Source: Herbaspirillum sp. LeCh32-8
GTDB taxonomy: Bacteria; Pseudomonadota; Gammaproteobacteria; Burkholderiales; Burkholderiaceae_D
Assembly (NCBI RefSeq): GCF_017814915.1
Contig: NZ_JAGIPZ010000001.1
Location: forward strand, 1,055,559-1,119,558
Direction: 5' to 3'
Length of the DNA: 64,000 nucleotides
Shown: piece after piece, positions 42,888 to 52,628 of the stretch
How the letters are laid out: each line of letters starts with the position of its first letter
How positions within the stretch are numbered: position 1 is the stretch's first letter
Position numbers and translations under genes: made by a program
The notes under the pieces: model-generated
The model's input: only the letters and a program-made list of their open reading frames with translations
Database searches by the model: none
Told to the model about the DNA's origin: nothing

Positions 42888-45095
42888 ATGAGCAACCCGT
42901 ATTACCAGAACGAGCGCCGCAAGCGTCCCGTCGACCTGAGCAATTGCGACCAGGAGCCGATCCACATTCCAGGTTCGATCCAGGCGCACGGAGTGTTGCT
43001 GACCTTCGCGCCCGACGGTGCGCTGGCCGGCTGCAGCCGCAATGCCACCGACCTGCTGGGCCCCTTGCCCGGCATCGGCCAGGCGCTCGACGAAGGCCAT
43101 CTCACGGCCGAAGCGCGCGCCGCCATCCGCGCGGCGCTCGATGATCGCCATGGCTACATCGACTCGCGCCTGCTGATGCTGGCCTCGGGTCCCTTCGATG
43201 TGGTTACCCACAAATCCGAAGGCATGCTGATCGCCGAGTTCGAAAAGCGCCCGACTGACGCGCTCGCGCTCGACTCCTTCGCCCTGACGGCGCACCAGGC
43301 GATCCAGCGCATCCAGCGTCAGCAAGGCGTGGAAGACCTGCTCACGCTGGCCGTCGACGAGATCGCCCGCATCACCGGCTTCGACCGCGTGATGGCCTAC
43401 CGCTTCCTGCACGACGACAGCGGCGAGGTGATCGCCGAACACAAGCGCGCCGACCTCGAGCCCTTCCTCGGCCAGCGCTATCCGGCCAGCGACATTCCCG
43501 CGCAGGCGCGCCGCCTGTACGTGATCAACCCGATCCGTCTGATCGCCGACGTCGGCTATCATCCGGTGCCGATCGAACCCGATATCAATCCGCTCACCGG
43601 TCGCCCGCTCGACCTCTCGCACAGCAACCTGCGCAGCGTGTCTCCGGTGCATATCGAATACCTGTCCAACATGGGCGTGGGCGCGTCGATGAGCCTGTCC
43701 ATCGTGATCGGCGACCGCCTGTGGGGCCTGATCGCCTGCCATCACATGACGCCGCACCTGGTGCCGCATGCGGTGCGCATGTCGTGCCAGCTGTTGTCGC
43801 AGTTCGTCAGCACGCTGGTAGAGCGCAACCTCAACGGCGAGCGCGCGCGCTTTCTGGAACACTCGGCCGCGCTGCGCCGTGAAATTGTGGCCCAGGTCAC
43901 CGACCGCGAAGACATCGTGCTGGCGCTGGGCGCGGACTACCACGGCTTCCTGCGCCTGATGTCCAGCCACGGCGGCGCCATCTCGTTGGACCGCAAGACC
44001 CAGACCTTCGGCAAGGCGCCGTCGCGCGAGGGCGTCAACGCGCTGATCAACTGGCTCAATGAAAACGAGAGCGCCGACATCTTCCACACCAGCTCGCTGG
44101 GCGCCGATGTGCCCGACCTGAAGGCGGCGCTGGGCGACGTCTGCGGCGTGCTGGCGATCCGCTTCTACCGGGAACAGAACGGCTATGCCTTCTGGTTCCG
44201 CAGCGAGCAGGTGGAAGACGTGCGCTGGGGCGGCAATCCGGAGAAGAAATACACGATCGGCCCGCTCGGCCCGCGCCTGACGCCGCGCGGCTCCTTCGCC
44301 GTCTGGAAGGAAACCGTGCGCGGCAAGAGCCTGCCGTGGGACAAGACGCTGCTGGAAGTGGCGGTGCAGCTGCGCCTGGACCTGCAGGAAGTGGCGCTGT
44401 CCAACGAGAACATGGTCAAGCGCGCCAGAGAGACGTTGCTGGCCACCCTGGGCCATGACCTGCGCGATCCGCTGCAGGCCATCATGATGGCCGCGCGCAT
44501 GATCGAGGTGCGCGAGCACTCGCCGTCGAGCTCCAACCTCAGCAAGCGCATCTCCTCGTCGTCGAGCCGGATGCACCGCCTGATCTCGCAGGTGCTCGAC
44601 ATCAGCCGCCTGCAAAGCGGCCTGGGCCTGGACATCCAGCGCCGCAGCATCGACGTGCGCAAGATGATCGGCGAGATCGTCAACGAGGCGCGCATGGCCT
44701 ATCCCGACAACGAAATCCTGCTGGAGGCGGAAGACTGCGGCGAGATCGAGCTCGACAGCGATCGCGTCAGCCAGGTGATCTCCAACCTGCTCTCCAACAC
44801 GCGTCATCATGGCGAGATCGGCAAGCCCTGCACCATCATCGCTTTCCGCCGCGACGACCTGCTGACCATCTCGGTGTCCAACCACGGCGCGCCGATCCCG
44901 CTGCAGGTGCGCAACAACCTGTTCAAGCCGTACAAGAAGGAGTCGCTGGGCAACGAACGCAACAGCCGCGGCCTGGGGCTGGGCCTGTACATCGTCAGCG
45001 AGATCGTCAACGGCCACGGCGGCCAGATTGCCGTCGATTGCGAGAACGGCATCATCACCTTCACCGTCACGCTGCCGGTCGGCCCCGCCGCCTGA
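42888..45095 (+). CDS. bphP: Bacteriophytochrome histidine kinase
   Basis: The protein has 735 residues and senses red/far-red light through biliverdin. Order: PAS with the biliverdin-attaching Cys20 (LSNCDQEPIHIPGS), GAF with the conserved PASDIP (199-204, Asp202), His255 in SPVHIEYLSNMGV and His290 region (CHHMTPH), PHY with the tongue motif PRGSF (466-470), then HisKA with His523 in LATLGHDLRDPLQ and an ATPase with NLLSNTRHHGE and RGLGLGLYIV. No C-terminal receiver, so it needs a separate response regulator. No heme oxygenase gene in the window. A strong terminator follows. Confidence 0.96.
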   Translation: MSNPYYQNERRKRPVDLSNCDQEPIHIPGSIQAHGVLLTFAPDGALAGCSRNATDLLGPLPGIGQALDEGHLTAEARAAIRAALDDRHGYIDSRLLMLASGPFDVVTHKSEGMLIAEFEKRPTDALALDSFALTAHQAIQRIQRQQGVEDLLTLAVDEIARITGFDRVMAYRFLHDDSGEVIAEHKRADLEPFLGQRYPASDIPAQARRLYVINPIRLIADVGYHPVPIEPDINPLTGRPLDLSHSNLRSVSPVHIEYLSNMGVGASMSLSIVIGDRLWGLIACHHMTPHLVPHAVRMSCQLLSQFVSTLVERNLNGERARFLEHSAALRREIVAQVTDREDIVLALGADYHGFLRLMSSHGGAISLDRKTQTFGKAPSREGVNALINWLNENESADIFHTSSLGADVPDLKAALGDVCGVLAIRFYREQNGYAFWFRSEQVEDVRWGGNPEKKYTIGPLGPRLTPRGSFAVWKETVRGKSLPWDKTLLEVAVQLRLDLQEVALSNENMVKRARETLLATLGHDLRDPLQAIMMAARMIEVREHSPSSSNLSKRISSSSSRMHRLISQVLDISRLQSGLGLDIQRRSIDVRKMIGEIVNEARMAYPDNEILLEAEDCGEIELDSDRVSQVISNLLSNTRHHGEIGKPCTIIAFRRDDLLTISVSNHGAPIPLQVRNNLFKPYKKESLGNERNSRGLGLGLYIVSEIVNGHGGQIAVDCENGIITFTVTLPVGPAA

Positions 45096-45104
45096 GCAGG
45101 CATG

Positions 45105-45143
45105 AAAAAAGCCCGCTGCATGTCGATGCAGCGGGCTTTTTTT
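45105..45143. terminator. Rho-independent terminator (bidirectional)
   Basis: GCCCGCTGCA and TGCAGCGGGC form a 10-bp stem, with an A-run on the left and seven T on the right. It ends the phytochrome gene and can also serve the convergent lipoprotein gene. Confidence 0.92.
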
Positions 45144-45156
45144 GTCGGGCGCGCGA

Positions 45157-45501
45157 TCAGCGGAACTCGCCTTGCCTGATCGCCTCCGCGCAGGTCCTGA
45201 ACGCTCGGTTGCCGACCCGGTCGCCCGGACCGATGACGACATAGTAGGGCTGGCTGGCACCATTGGCCGAGGCCTGGTAATCCCAGCATTCGCCATCCCT
45301 GCCCTTGGTGACTTTCAGCGGAGCCCGCACCTGCCGCACGTCCCGGCCGAACGCCCCGCGTTTGTCGGCGGAGACCTCCACCACCGGATCACCGGCGGCA
45401 TGGATGCGCGCCATGCCTTCGGCGCAACCCATCAGGGTGATTGCACCAAGAGAGGCGGCGCAAAAGAGCGCCCAGTTTTTCTTTGCGTTGTTGTTCATCA
45501 T
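45157..45501 (-). CDS. Small lipoprotein of unknown function (114 aa)
   Basis: A basic N-terminus (NNNAKKN) and hydrophobic stretch end in the lipobox LMGC (Cys near 26), so it should be lipid-anchored in the envelope. The mature part is about 89 residues with two Cys (GECWDYQ and RTCAEA) that may form a disulfide. No family recognised. It is convergent with the phytochrome across the terminator and 247 bases downstream of the hybrid kinase gene. The 45502-45748 spacer shows nothing notable. Confidence 0.75.
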   Translation of the reverse strand: MMNNNAKKNWALFCAASLGAITLMGCAEGMARIHAAGDPVVEVSADKRGAFGRDVRQVRAPLKVTKGRDGECWDYQASANGASQPYYVVIGPGDRVGNRAFRTCAEAIRQGEFR

Positions 45502-45748
45502 TCAATCCAATCTCTTCGTTAGCAAATATCGCGAATTGCCTCCTGCCCCGCCGCGCAACGGCGAGCGGAGCAACATCGGCGGCAATAGGATCGGCTCGGG
45601 AACGAGGAGATTCTGGACGCAGATAAAAATCGGCCAGATTCAAAAAATTATGGATGGCGCCTCAACCAACCTCGAGCCAACCGCCGTGGCTGCATGAGGA
45701 TGAGGCGCGATGAAATAGCCTGATGGAGAAGCTACGTCTGCTTCCACC

Positions 45749-47767
45749 TCAGTTCATCATGTGCGAGCGGCTGCCGGTGCGTCCCGCCAGCGCAGCGATC
45801 AGGAACAGCAACTCCAGCGGATCCACCGGCTTGGCGATATGCGCCTGGAAGCCCGCCATCAGCGCGCGGCGCCGGTCTTCGGTGCGGGCCAGCGCGGTCA
45901 GGGCGGCCGCCGGCGTCATCGGCAGGCCGTCGTAACGGCTGCTCTCCAGCGCGCGCAGGCTGCGCATGAGCTCATAGCCGTCCTGCCCCGGCAGGCCGAT
46001 ATCGCTCACGATCACGCCCGGGCGCGTCGCACGGAAGGCATCGATCGCCTCGTCGGCGGTACCCACCGCGTCTACCGTGGCGCCGCGCTCCTCCAGCATG
46101 CGCTGCACCAGCTCGCGCGCGTCGACCTCGTCTTCCACCAGCAGCACATGCAGGCCCGACAGTTCGGGCTGGTCCTCCGGCGGCTGCTCGCGCAACAAGG
46201 TAGCGCCGCTGTCTTCGCGTTGCGCCGCAGCCTTGGGCAGCATGATGCTGAACGTCGCTCCCAGCCCCGGCCCCGGGCTGGCCGCCTGTACTCGTCCGCC
46301 ATGCAATTCCACCAGCTGGCGCGTGATCGACAGGCCGAGCCCGAGGCCGGTGGCAACCCGGCTCAGGCTGGGATCCTCCTGGCTGAAGCGGTCGAACACG
46401 CTGGCCAGGAATTCCGGTTTGATGCCCTGGCCGGTGTCGGCCACTTCCATCTCCACCTGGTCGCCGGCCGCGCGCAGGGTCACCGTCACGCGCCCCAGGC
46501 GCGGCGTGAACTTGATGGCGTTCATCAACAGGTTCCAGGCCACTTGCTGCAGCCGCGAGGGATCGCCCAGCACCAGGCCGGCAGCACCGAAGTCGACCAC
46601 CAGCGCAATCTCCTTGGCGTCGGCCGCAGCCTGCACGGAGGCGATGGCGTCGTCGATCACCGCCTCCATGTCGACCCGCTGCACATCCAGGCGCAACTTG
46701 CCGGAGAGGATGCGGCTCATGTCCAGCAGATCCTCCACCATCTGCGCCTGCAGCTTGGCGTTGCGCTCGATCACCTGCATGCCCTTCTGCAGCTTGCCGG
46801 CGTCTCCCGGGTCGCGCAGCAGGTATTGGGCCCAGCCGATGATGGCGTTGAGCGGGGTGCGCAATTCGTGCGAGAGCGTGGCGACGAACTCGTCCTTCAC
46901 GCGCGTCATGCGCTCGGCCTCGGCGCGCGCCTGGCGTTCGGCGGCCAGCAGGGTTTCGCGGTCATACTCGGCGCGCTTCAGGTCGTTGATGTCGGTGCAG
47001 GTGCCCAGCCATTTCTGCACATGCCCGTCCGTGCACAATAAGGGCGCGCCGTTGCAGGTGAACCAGCGGTATTGCCCATCATGGCGACGCAGTCGGAAAT
47101 CCACCAGCATCTGGCGCGGCCCCGGCCCGTCGGACTGCACCGCCCGCAGCAGCGCAGCGCGAACGGCAGCGCGGTCGTCGGTGTGCACCACCAGATCGAT
47201 CCACTGCTGGCCCAGCTGCTGTTCCATCTCGACGCCGGTGTACTCCAGCCACTGCTTGCTGAGGAAATCGAACGCGCCGTCCGGCAGGCAGGACCACACC
47301 AGATGCGGAATCGCCTCCGACACCATGCGGTAGTACTGTTCCTGCTGCAGCAGACGCGCCGACTCCTCGGACTGGCGTTGCAGGTGCAGCTGGTTGAGCA
47401 GGCGCTCCACCGCCTCCGGCAGGTAATCGAGATAGTCGTTGGTCTTGGGCAGCACGTCGGACACGCCTGCGCGCAAGGCCTCGATGATGCGCGGCTCGTC
47501 CGACACGCCCGACACCATGATGGCCGGGATATCCACGCCGGCTGCGCGCAGCGTACGGAAGAAGTCCAGCCCGGTGTCCAGCGCCTGCAGGTTGTAGTCG
47601 ACGATCAGCAGGTCCGGACGTTCCTGCGCCACCGCCGCGCGCGCGGCGTCGGCATTGCCCACTGCGGTGACGCGATGGCCGTGCTTCTTCAGCACGCGGC
47701 TGGCCAGCGCCAACAGGCCTTCGTCGTCCTCCAGGATCAATACATGGGCGGCTGCTTCATTGCTCAT
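45749..47767 (-). CDS. Hybrid sensor histidine kinase: receiver-PAS-kinase-receiver
   Basis: The protein has 672 residues and is cytoplasmic. Receiver 1 with Asp57 (LLIVDYNLQ); PAS (about 145-270, IPHLVWSCLPDGAFDFLSKQW); HisKA with FVATLSHELRTPLNAIIGWA; ATPase with WNLLMNAIKFTP and GLGLGLSITRQLVELHGG; receiver 2 with Asp in GVIVSDIGLPGQDGYE. The N-terminal receiver suggests that another kinase controls it. It is 53 bases downstream of the Rcp1-like receiver and on the same strand as the CHASE-type kinase, so these three form one cassette. Confidence 0.94.
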   Translation of the reverse strand: MSNEAAAHVLILEDDEGLLALASRVLKKHGHRVTAVGNADAARAAVAQERPDLLIVDYNLQALDTGLDFFRTLRAAGVDIPAIMVSGVSDEPRIIEALRAGVSDVLPKTNDYLDYLPEAVERLLNQLHLQRQSEESARLLQQEQYYRMVSEAIPHLVWSCLPDGAFDFLSKQWLEYTGVEMEQQLGQQWIDLVVHTDDRAAVRAALLRAVQSDGPGPRQMLVDFRLRRHDGQYRWFTCNGAPLLCTDGHVQKWLGTCTDINDLKRAEYDRETLLAAERQARAEAERMTRVKDEFVATLSHELRTPLNAIIGWAQYLLRDPGDAGKLQKGMQVIERNAKLQAQMVEDLLDMSRILSGKLRLDVQRVDMEAVIDDAIASVQAAADAKEIALVVDFGAAGLVLGDPSRLQQVAWNLLMNAIKFTPRLGRVTVTLRAAGDQVEMEVADTGQGIKPEFLASVFDRFSQEDPSLSRVATGLGLGLSITRQLVELHGGRVQAASPGPGLGATFSIMLPKAAAQREDSGATLLREQPPEDQPELSGLHVLLVEDEVDARELVQRMLEERGATVDAVGTADEAIDAFRATRPGVIVSDIGLPGQDGYELMRSLRALESSRYDGLPMTPAAALTALARTEDRRRALMAGFQAHIAKPVDPLELLFLIAALAGRTGSRSHMMN

Positions 47768-47820
47768 CGTGTTTCAACTCCGAATTTCATTCTTGCCTTC
47801 ATCCGCGCGCTTGCAGGCGC

Positions 47821-48270
47821 TCATCCACGTTGCCCGGCCGGGTTCACCGGCAGCTTGACCACCTGCAGGAAGAAGCCCAGGCGGCGCACCGCCTCGATGA
47901 AGTCGTCGTACTCCACCGGCTTGGTGATGTAGACGTTGCAGCCGTATTCGTAGCAGCGCTCGATCTCGCGCGGATCATCGGTGGTGGTCAGCATGATGAC
48001 CGGGATGGCGGTGGTGGTGACGTCGGCCTTGAGCTGCTTCAGCACCTCGATGCCGGTCACCTTGGGCATATTCACGTCCAGCAGCACCACCACCTGCTGC
48101 ATGTCGCCGTTGCTCTCGCCCTTGAAGAAATAATCCAGCGCCTCCTGGCCGTCCTTCAACCGCAGGAAACCGTTGACCAGGCCGGCGCGCCGCAAGTTCT
48201 TCTCCACCAGCAGCGCGTGGCCGTCGTCGTCTTCCACCAGGATGATATTTACGCTGTGTTCTGTCGGCAT
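47821..48270 (-). CDS. Single-domain response regulator, Rcp1-like
   Basis: The protein has 149 residues, a receiver only. Acidic pair in LVEDDDGHALL, phospho-acceptor Asp65 (VVLLDVNMPKVTGIEVL), Thr in MLTTTDD and Lys in YITKPVEYDDFIEAV. The insertion KDGQEALDYFFKG before the Asp strand is the mark of the Rcp1/phytochrome-partner branch. It likely relays phosphate between the kinases at both sides and/or the bacteriophytochrome. It lies between the CHASE-type kinase (58 bases upstream) and the hybrid kinase. Confidence 0.92.
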   Translation of the reverse strand: MPTEHSVNIILVEDDDGHALLVEKNLRRAGLVNGFLRLKDGQEALDYFFKGESNGDMQQVVVLLDVNMPKVTGIEVLKQLKADVTTTAIPVIMLTTTDDPREIERCYEYGCNVYITKPVEYDDFIEAVRRLGFFLQVVKLPVNPAGQRG

Positions 48271-48328
48271 GGTCGCCCCGCTTGCTGTGTTTTTGGAAAA
48301 GGAAAAACGTGTTGCCGGCCTCTCAGGC

Positions 48329-49930
48329 TCAGGCCGCCGCCGGCTGCGACGGCAGCGCGACGAAGAAGGTAGTGCCCACGCCCTCGGTCGACTCGACCCA
48401 GATCCTGCCGCCGTGGCGCTCCACCGCGCGCTTGACCAGCGCCAGGCCGATGCCCTCCCCCTGTGCCACGTTGCCGTGCAGGCGCTGGAAGGCGGTAAAC
48501 ATCTTGCTCATGTGGCCGGCCGGAATGCCCAGGCCGTTGTCGCGCACATAGTAGGTATTGAGCGCTTCCTCGGCGCCGGCGCCGTCGCCGCTCATGCAAC
48601 CCACTTCGATGCGCCCCGGCCGTTTGGGGTCGAGGTAGTTGACCGCATTGCCCACCAGGTTGCCGAACACCTGCTCGATGGCCGTCGGATCGCCCCAGGC
48701 CTGCGGCATGCCCGGCTGGATGCTGACCGCCGCCTCGCGCGAGCGGATGCTGCCGCTCATGGCGTCGGCGATGCGCTGGGTCATGACGTTGATGTCCAGC
48801 ATCACCGGCTGGTATTCGATGCGCCCGGCGCGCGACAGGCGCAGCATGGCGTCGATGATGCTGGCCGAACGCGTCACCGCATTCTGGATGAAACGCAGCG
48901 AGGTGTGCAGGTCGTCCTCGATCAGCGCGCGGATCTTGCTCTTCTTCTCGTCCGGCAGATCCAGCCTGGCGACCTCATCGGCCAGGTCGCCGGTGGCGTG
49001 CATGATCTCCTTGCTGAAGCCCTGCAGGTTGACCAGCGGCGAACGCAGGTCGTGCGACACACTGTAGATGAACATCTCGTTGTCCTGCGTCTGCTGGCGC
49101 AGATGGGTATTGACCTCGGCCAGTTCGCGAGCGCGCTGCTCCACTTCTTCGCGGTAAGCCTGCGCCAGGCGGCTGGCCTCGATCAGGCGGTCGCTGGTCT
49201 GATGCAGCACGTCGTCCAGTTGCGAGATCTCGTCCTTGCCGTGCACCCGCGCGGCCAGCTGGCGGCCCTCGGCCAGACGCTGCGCGTTGTCGGTCAGGAT
49301 GCCGATGCGCTTGCCGATGTTGCGGGTGAAGGCAAACGACGCCAGCCCCGCCGCCACGATCGAGCCCAGCACCGAGGCGATCAGCAGCAGGGTCTGCGAC
49401 TCGCGCGCGTCCTGCAGATCCTCGTTGCGCTCGTCGCCCAGATGGCGCTCAAAGTCGATGAACTTGTTGAGTCGGCTGCGGAAATCGGCCAAGCGGTGCG
49501 GCCCCTGCTCGTCGCGCAGCTGGTTCACCAGATCCTCGCGCTGGCCGTTCTGCAAACGCTCGCGCGCGCTGTCGGCCCAGTTGCGGTAGCTCACGATGGC
49601 TTCGCGTATGCCCTGCATGGTGCGGGTCTGTTCGGGGTTGTCGGCCACCAGTTTTTCCAGCTCGCCGACCTTGATCTCCAGGTCGGCCCACATTTCGGGG
49701 CGGCTGATCGGCTTGGGATCGTTGACGATCACCGAATTGCGGATGCGGGAAGACTCCAGCAGCATCGGCTCGCGCACCTCGGCGGCCTTGTTCATCACCA
49801 GTGCGGAATGCGCCGCCCAACGCTCGGCCTCTTCGGCGTCCGCCTGCGACTTGAACAGGGATGCCAGCAACAGCAGCTCGAACAAGCTTGGGATCGCAAC
49901 GATCAGCAAACCTTTGGTCAGTAATCTCAT
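48329..49930 (-). CDS. Membrane sensor histidine kinase with CHASE3-like domain
   Basis: The protein has 533 residues. TM1 (7-26), a helical periplasmic sensor (27-178) of CHASE3/four-helix type, TM2 (180-201), HAMP (203-255), coiled coil, HisKA with His293 in YSVSHDLRSPLVNLQGF, and an ATPase with NLVGNAVNYLDPKRPGR and GEGIGLALVKRAVERHGG. The HisKA and ATPase are of the type found in phytochrome-like kinases. Start of the three-gene cassette; the next gene encodes its probable receiver. Confidence 0.93.
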   Translation of the reverse strand: MRLLTKGLLIVAIPSLFELLLLASLFKSQADAEEAERWAAHSALVMNKAAEVREPMLLESSRIRNSVIVNDPKPISRPEMWADLEIKVGELEKLVADNPEQTRTMQGIREAIVSYRNWADSARERLQNGQREDLVNQLRDEQGPHRLADFRSRLNKFIDFERHLGDERNEDLQDARESQTLLLIASVLGSIVAAGLASFAFTRNIGKRIGILTDNAQRLAEGRQLAARVHGKDEISQLDDVLHQTSDRLIEASRLAQAYREEVEQRARELAEVNTHLRQQTQDNEMFIYSVSHDLRSPLVNLQGFSKEIMHATGDLADEVARLDLPDEKKSKIRALIEDDLHTSLRFIQNAVTRSASIIDAMLRLSRAGRIEYQPVMLDINVMTQRIADAMSGSIRSREAAVSIQPGMPQAWGDPTAIEQVFGNLVGNAVNYLDPKRPGRIEVGCMSGDGAGAEEALNTYYVRDNGLGIPAGHMSKMFTAFQRLHGNVAQGEGIGLALVKRAVERHGGRIWVESTEGVGTTFFVALPSQPAAA

Positions 49931-50300
49931 GTGTACTTGTCCGTGTGGGGACCTGCATGCTGCCGAATCACAGGCAGCCTTCCGCGCGCCGTGGCCGGCG
50001 GCGCGGCCCTCCTTGCGCTTGTCGCTTTATCTATCTTTTTCTATCTTCTGATGCTGCGCCGGCGGCGTTGTCTTCTTGTTATTGCCTGCGGTTGCCTGGG
50101 TCGACAGACCGCTTTCCGGTAATCAATTGTTACGGACGATTATAAACTCACATGAAACAAATGCACCGTAACTGCCGAGCTGAATTTGCAGCGTTGTGTG
50201 AAAGATGCGCTGGATCAGGTTTGCACGCCTACACGCGCAAACCGGAGAGTGCCCGGCGACGAGTGCGCCGGGGCGGAAGGAGAGTACCAGGCGACCGGAT
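49931..50300. other. Intergenic region upstream of CHASE3-type kinase
   Basis: 370 bases between two minus-strand genes. On the minus strand a TATAAT (50139-50144, reverse complement) may be a -10 box for the kinase cassette, though no good -35 is at proper distance. No terminator found for the preceding glycine-zipper gene. No gene supported. Confidence 0.5.
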
Positions 50301-50834
50301 TCAGGCAGCCACCAGCACCGGCGGCGCCAGCGGATCGAAGTCTTCCCAATCGCCATTTCGGATATGGCCTTCGTTACGTTCTATCGTGTCGGCCTGCAGT
50401 TCTTGCAGCAACGCAATGGCGCGTTGCTCCTGCTCGCCGTCAGCCACCTCCACCGCCACCAGCATGCCTGCGGCACGGCGACGGTGAATCCCATCGTCGG
50501 TGGCGCCGAGCGTACCCACCAGGCTGCCAAGATGGCCGCCCACCAAGCCGCCCAGGGCCGGGCCCGCAGGTCCGGTCACAGGCGCGGTCACGGCGCCGAC
50601 GGCCACGCCCGCTGCCGCACCGGTAGCGGCGCCGGCGACGGCGCCTTTGTCGGTGTCCTCGGCGCCGGGCGACTTGTTACGGTCGCCGCCCACCGGAAAG
50701 GTGTCGTGCTGCCCGGCCGGATTGACGAAGAAGCTGCTGATGCCGGCGCGTGCATAGCCGGCGTCGACCAGGCTGTCCACCGCTTGCGCGGCCTGATCCT
50801 GCAATTGGAATTGCCCTGCGATGATGATGCTCAT
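50301..50834 (-). CDS. Glycine-zipper membrane-associated stress-type protein (177 aa)
   Basis: The start MSIIIAGQFQLQDQAAQAVDSL has GAGGAG upstream. The first 50 residues resemble the N-terminus of general stress (17M-like) domains: an alpha/beta fold with QLQDQAAQAVDSLVDAGY. The middle (70-115) is a glycine zipper AGAATGAAAGVAVGAVTA and GGLVGGHLGSLVG that should insert into or cross a membrane. The C-terminal part repeats a ferredoxin-like strand-helix pattern (MLVAVEVADGEQEQRAIALL). Function unknown; likely stress-linked. It follows pgi by 87 bases on the same strand. Confidence 0.78.
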   Translation of the reverse strand: MSIIIAGQFQLQDQAAQAVDSLVDAGYARAGISSFFVNPAGQHDTFPVGGDRNKSPGAEDTDKGAVAGAATGAAAGVAVGAVTAPVTGPAGPALGGLVGGHLGSLVGTLGATDDGIHRRRAAGMLVAVEVADGEQEQRAIALLQELQADTIERNEGHIRNGDWEDFDPLAPPVLVAA

Positions 50835-50921
50835 AGCTGTCTCCTCATCCTCCGGGTTCATCGCCTGCCGACGGCGCGGATCTGCTGCCCGCTGCCGCCG
50901 TCACGCGCGGTGTCTGCAGAT

Positions 50922-52628
50922 TCAGGCCGCCTTGGCCTGGGGCTGCTCATGCTGCTGCTTGCAGTCGCGGAAACGACGGATCAAGGCATTGGTCGAACTG
51001 TCATGGTGCAGCGGCTGGTTGGGATCGATCAGCTGGCGCGCGGTGCGCTTGGCCAACTGCTTGCCCAGCTCCACGCCCCACTGGTCGAAGGAATCCAGGT
51101 TCCAGATCACGCCCTGGGTGAACACGCTGTGCTCATACAGCGCCACCAGCGTACCCAGGCTGTAGGGGGTCAGTTCCTCCACCAGCATGCTGTTGCTGGG
51201 GCGGTTGCCCTCGAACACGCGATGCGGCACAAGCTCCTCGGGCGTGCCTTCCTCGCGCACCTGATCGGCGCCCTTGCCAAAGGCCAGCGCCTCCGACTGC
51301 GCGAACATGTTGGCCATCAGCAGCTCGTGCTGGTCGCCGATCTGTTCCAGCGGCTTGCAGAAACCGATGAAGTCGCACGGCACCAGCTGGGTGCCCTGGT
51401 GCAGCATCTGATAGAACGAGTGCTGGCCGTTGATGCCGTTGTCGCCCCAATAGACCGGCGAGGTCTGGTATTCGATGGGCTCGCCGTTGACGGTGATGTG
51501 CTTGCCGTTGCTCTCCATGGTCAGCTGCTGCAGGTAGGCCGGCAGGCGCTTGAGGTATTGGCTGTACGGCAGCACCGCCTGGCTGGAGGCGCCGAAGAAG
51601 TTGGTGTACCACACCGTCAGCATGCCGAGGATGGCCGGCAGGTTGCGCTCCAGCGGCGCGGTGCGGAAGTGTTCGTCCATTGCATGGAAGCCGCGCAGCA
51701 GCTCGCGGAAGTTCTCCGGGCCGATGGCGATCATGGTCGACAGGCCGATCGCGCTGGTCATCGAGTAGCGCCCGCCGACCCAGTCCCAGAAGCCGAACAT
51801 GTTGTCCGGGTCGATGCCGAACTGGCCGGCTTCCTCGATGTTGGTGGTGACGCCGGCGAAGTGGCGCGCCACAGCCTTCTCGTCGCCCAGCTGGGAGACC
51901 AGCCAGGTACGGGCGGCATGGGCGTTGGTGATGGTTTCCAGCGTGGTGAAGGTCTTGGAGCAGACGATGAACAGGGTCTGCTCGGCCGGCAGCGCACGCA
52001 CCGTTTCCAGCAGCGCGGCGCCGTCGACGTCAGACAGGAAATGCAGGCTGATGTCGCGCTTGCTGTAGTAGCGCAGCGCCTCATGCGCCATCATCGGGCC
52101 CAGGTCGGAGCCGCCGATGCCGATGTTGACGACGTGGCGGATCGGACGGCCGGTATGCCCCAGCCATTCACCAGAACGCACCTGGTGCGCGAACTGTTCC
52201 ATGCGGCCCAGCACCTCCTGCACCTGGGCCACCACGTCTTCGCCGTCCACCACCAGGCGTTCGCCGGCCGGCTTGCGCAGCGCCGTGTGCAGCACCGAGC
52301 GGCCCTCGGTGTTGTTGATCTTGTCACCGCGGAACATGGCCTCGATGCGGTCCTGCAGGCCGCACTGGCGGGCCAGCTGCATCAGCAGCGCCATGGTCTC
52401 GGAGGTGACCAGGTTCTTGGAGTAATCCAGATAGATGCCGGCGCCCTCGGCCACCATGGTCTCGCCGCGCTTGTCGTTGGCGGCGAACAGGCGGCTCAGC
52501 TGGAAATGGCTGGCGCGGTCGCGGTAGTGTTCATCCAGGGCGATCCATGCGCTTTTCTGCGTCAGGGGTTCGCGCTGCGCGTAGATGAAGAGAGGCAACT
52601 GGATGTCGCTGGCGGGCAAAGTGGTCAT
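50922..52628 (-). CDS. pgi: Glucose-6-phosphate isomerase
   Basis: The protein has 568 residues. It interconverts glucose-6-phosphate and fructose-6-phosphate in the cytoplasm. Both family signatures are seen: [14 protein letters not shown] and [10 protein letters not shown], as well as [10 protein letters not shown] and [11 protein letters not shown] for phosphate binding, and catalytic His in [13 protein letters not shown]. The ATG at 52628 has AAGGAG 9 bases upstream; a longer in-frame reading adds 14 residues without support. Lies downstream of the glg/tre operon, on the same strand, but about 360 bases away, so it has its own promoter probably. Confidence 0.95.
   Translation of the reverse strand: MTTLPASDIQLPLFIYAQREPLTQKSAWIALDEHYRDRASHFQLSRLFAANDKRGETMVAEGAGIYLDYSKNLVTSETMALLMQLARQCGLQDRIEAMFRGDKINNTEGRSVLHTALRKPAGERLVVDGEDVVAQVQEVLGRMEQFAHQVRSGEWLGHTGRPIRHVVNIGIGGSDLGPMMAHEALRYYSKRDISLHFLSDVDGAALLETVRALPAEQTLFIVCSKTFTTLETITNAHAARTWLVSQLGDEKAVARHFAGVTTNIEEAGQFGIDPDNMFGFWDWVGGRYSMTSAIGLSTMIAIGPENFRELLRGFHAMDEHFRTAPLERNLPAILGMLTVWYTNFFGASSQAVLPYSQYLKRLPAYLQQLTMESNGKHITVNGEPIEYQTSPVYWGDNGINGQHSFYQMLHQGTQLVPCDFIGFCKPLEQIGDQHELLMANMFAQSEALAFGKGADQVREEGTPEELVPHRVFEGNRPSNSMLVEELTPYSLGTLVALYEHSVFTQGVIWNLDSFDQWGVELGKQLAKRTARQLIDPNQPLHHDSSTNALIRRFRDCKQQHEQPQAKAA

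Noticed and set aside
42723..45296. 857-codon minus-strand open frame opposite the bacteriophytochrome
   Set aside because: Shadow of the phytochrome gene, whose domains and key residues are complete.
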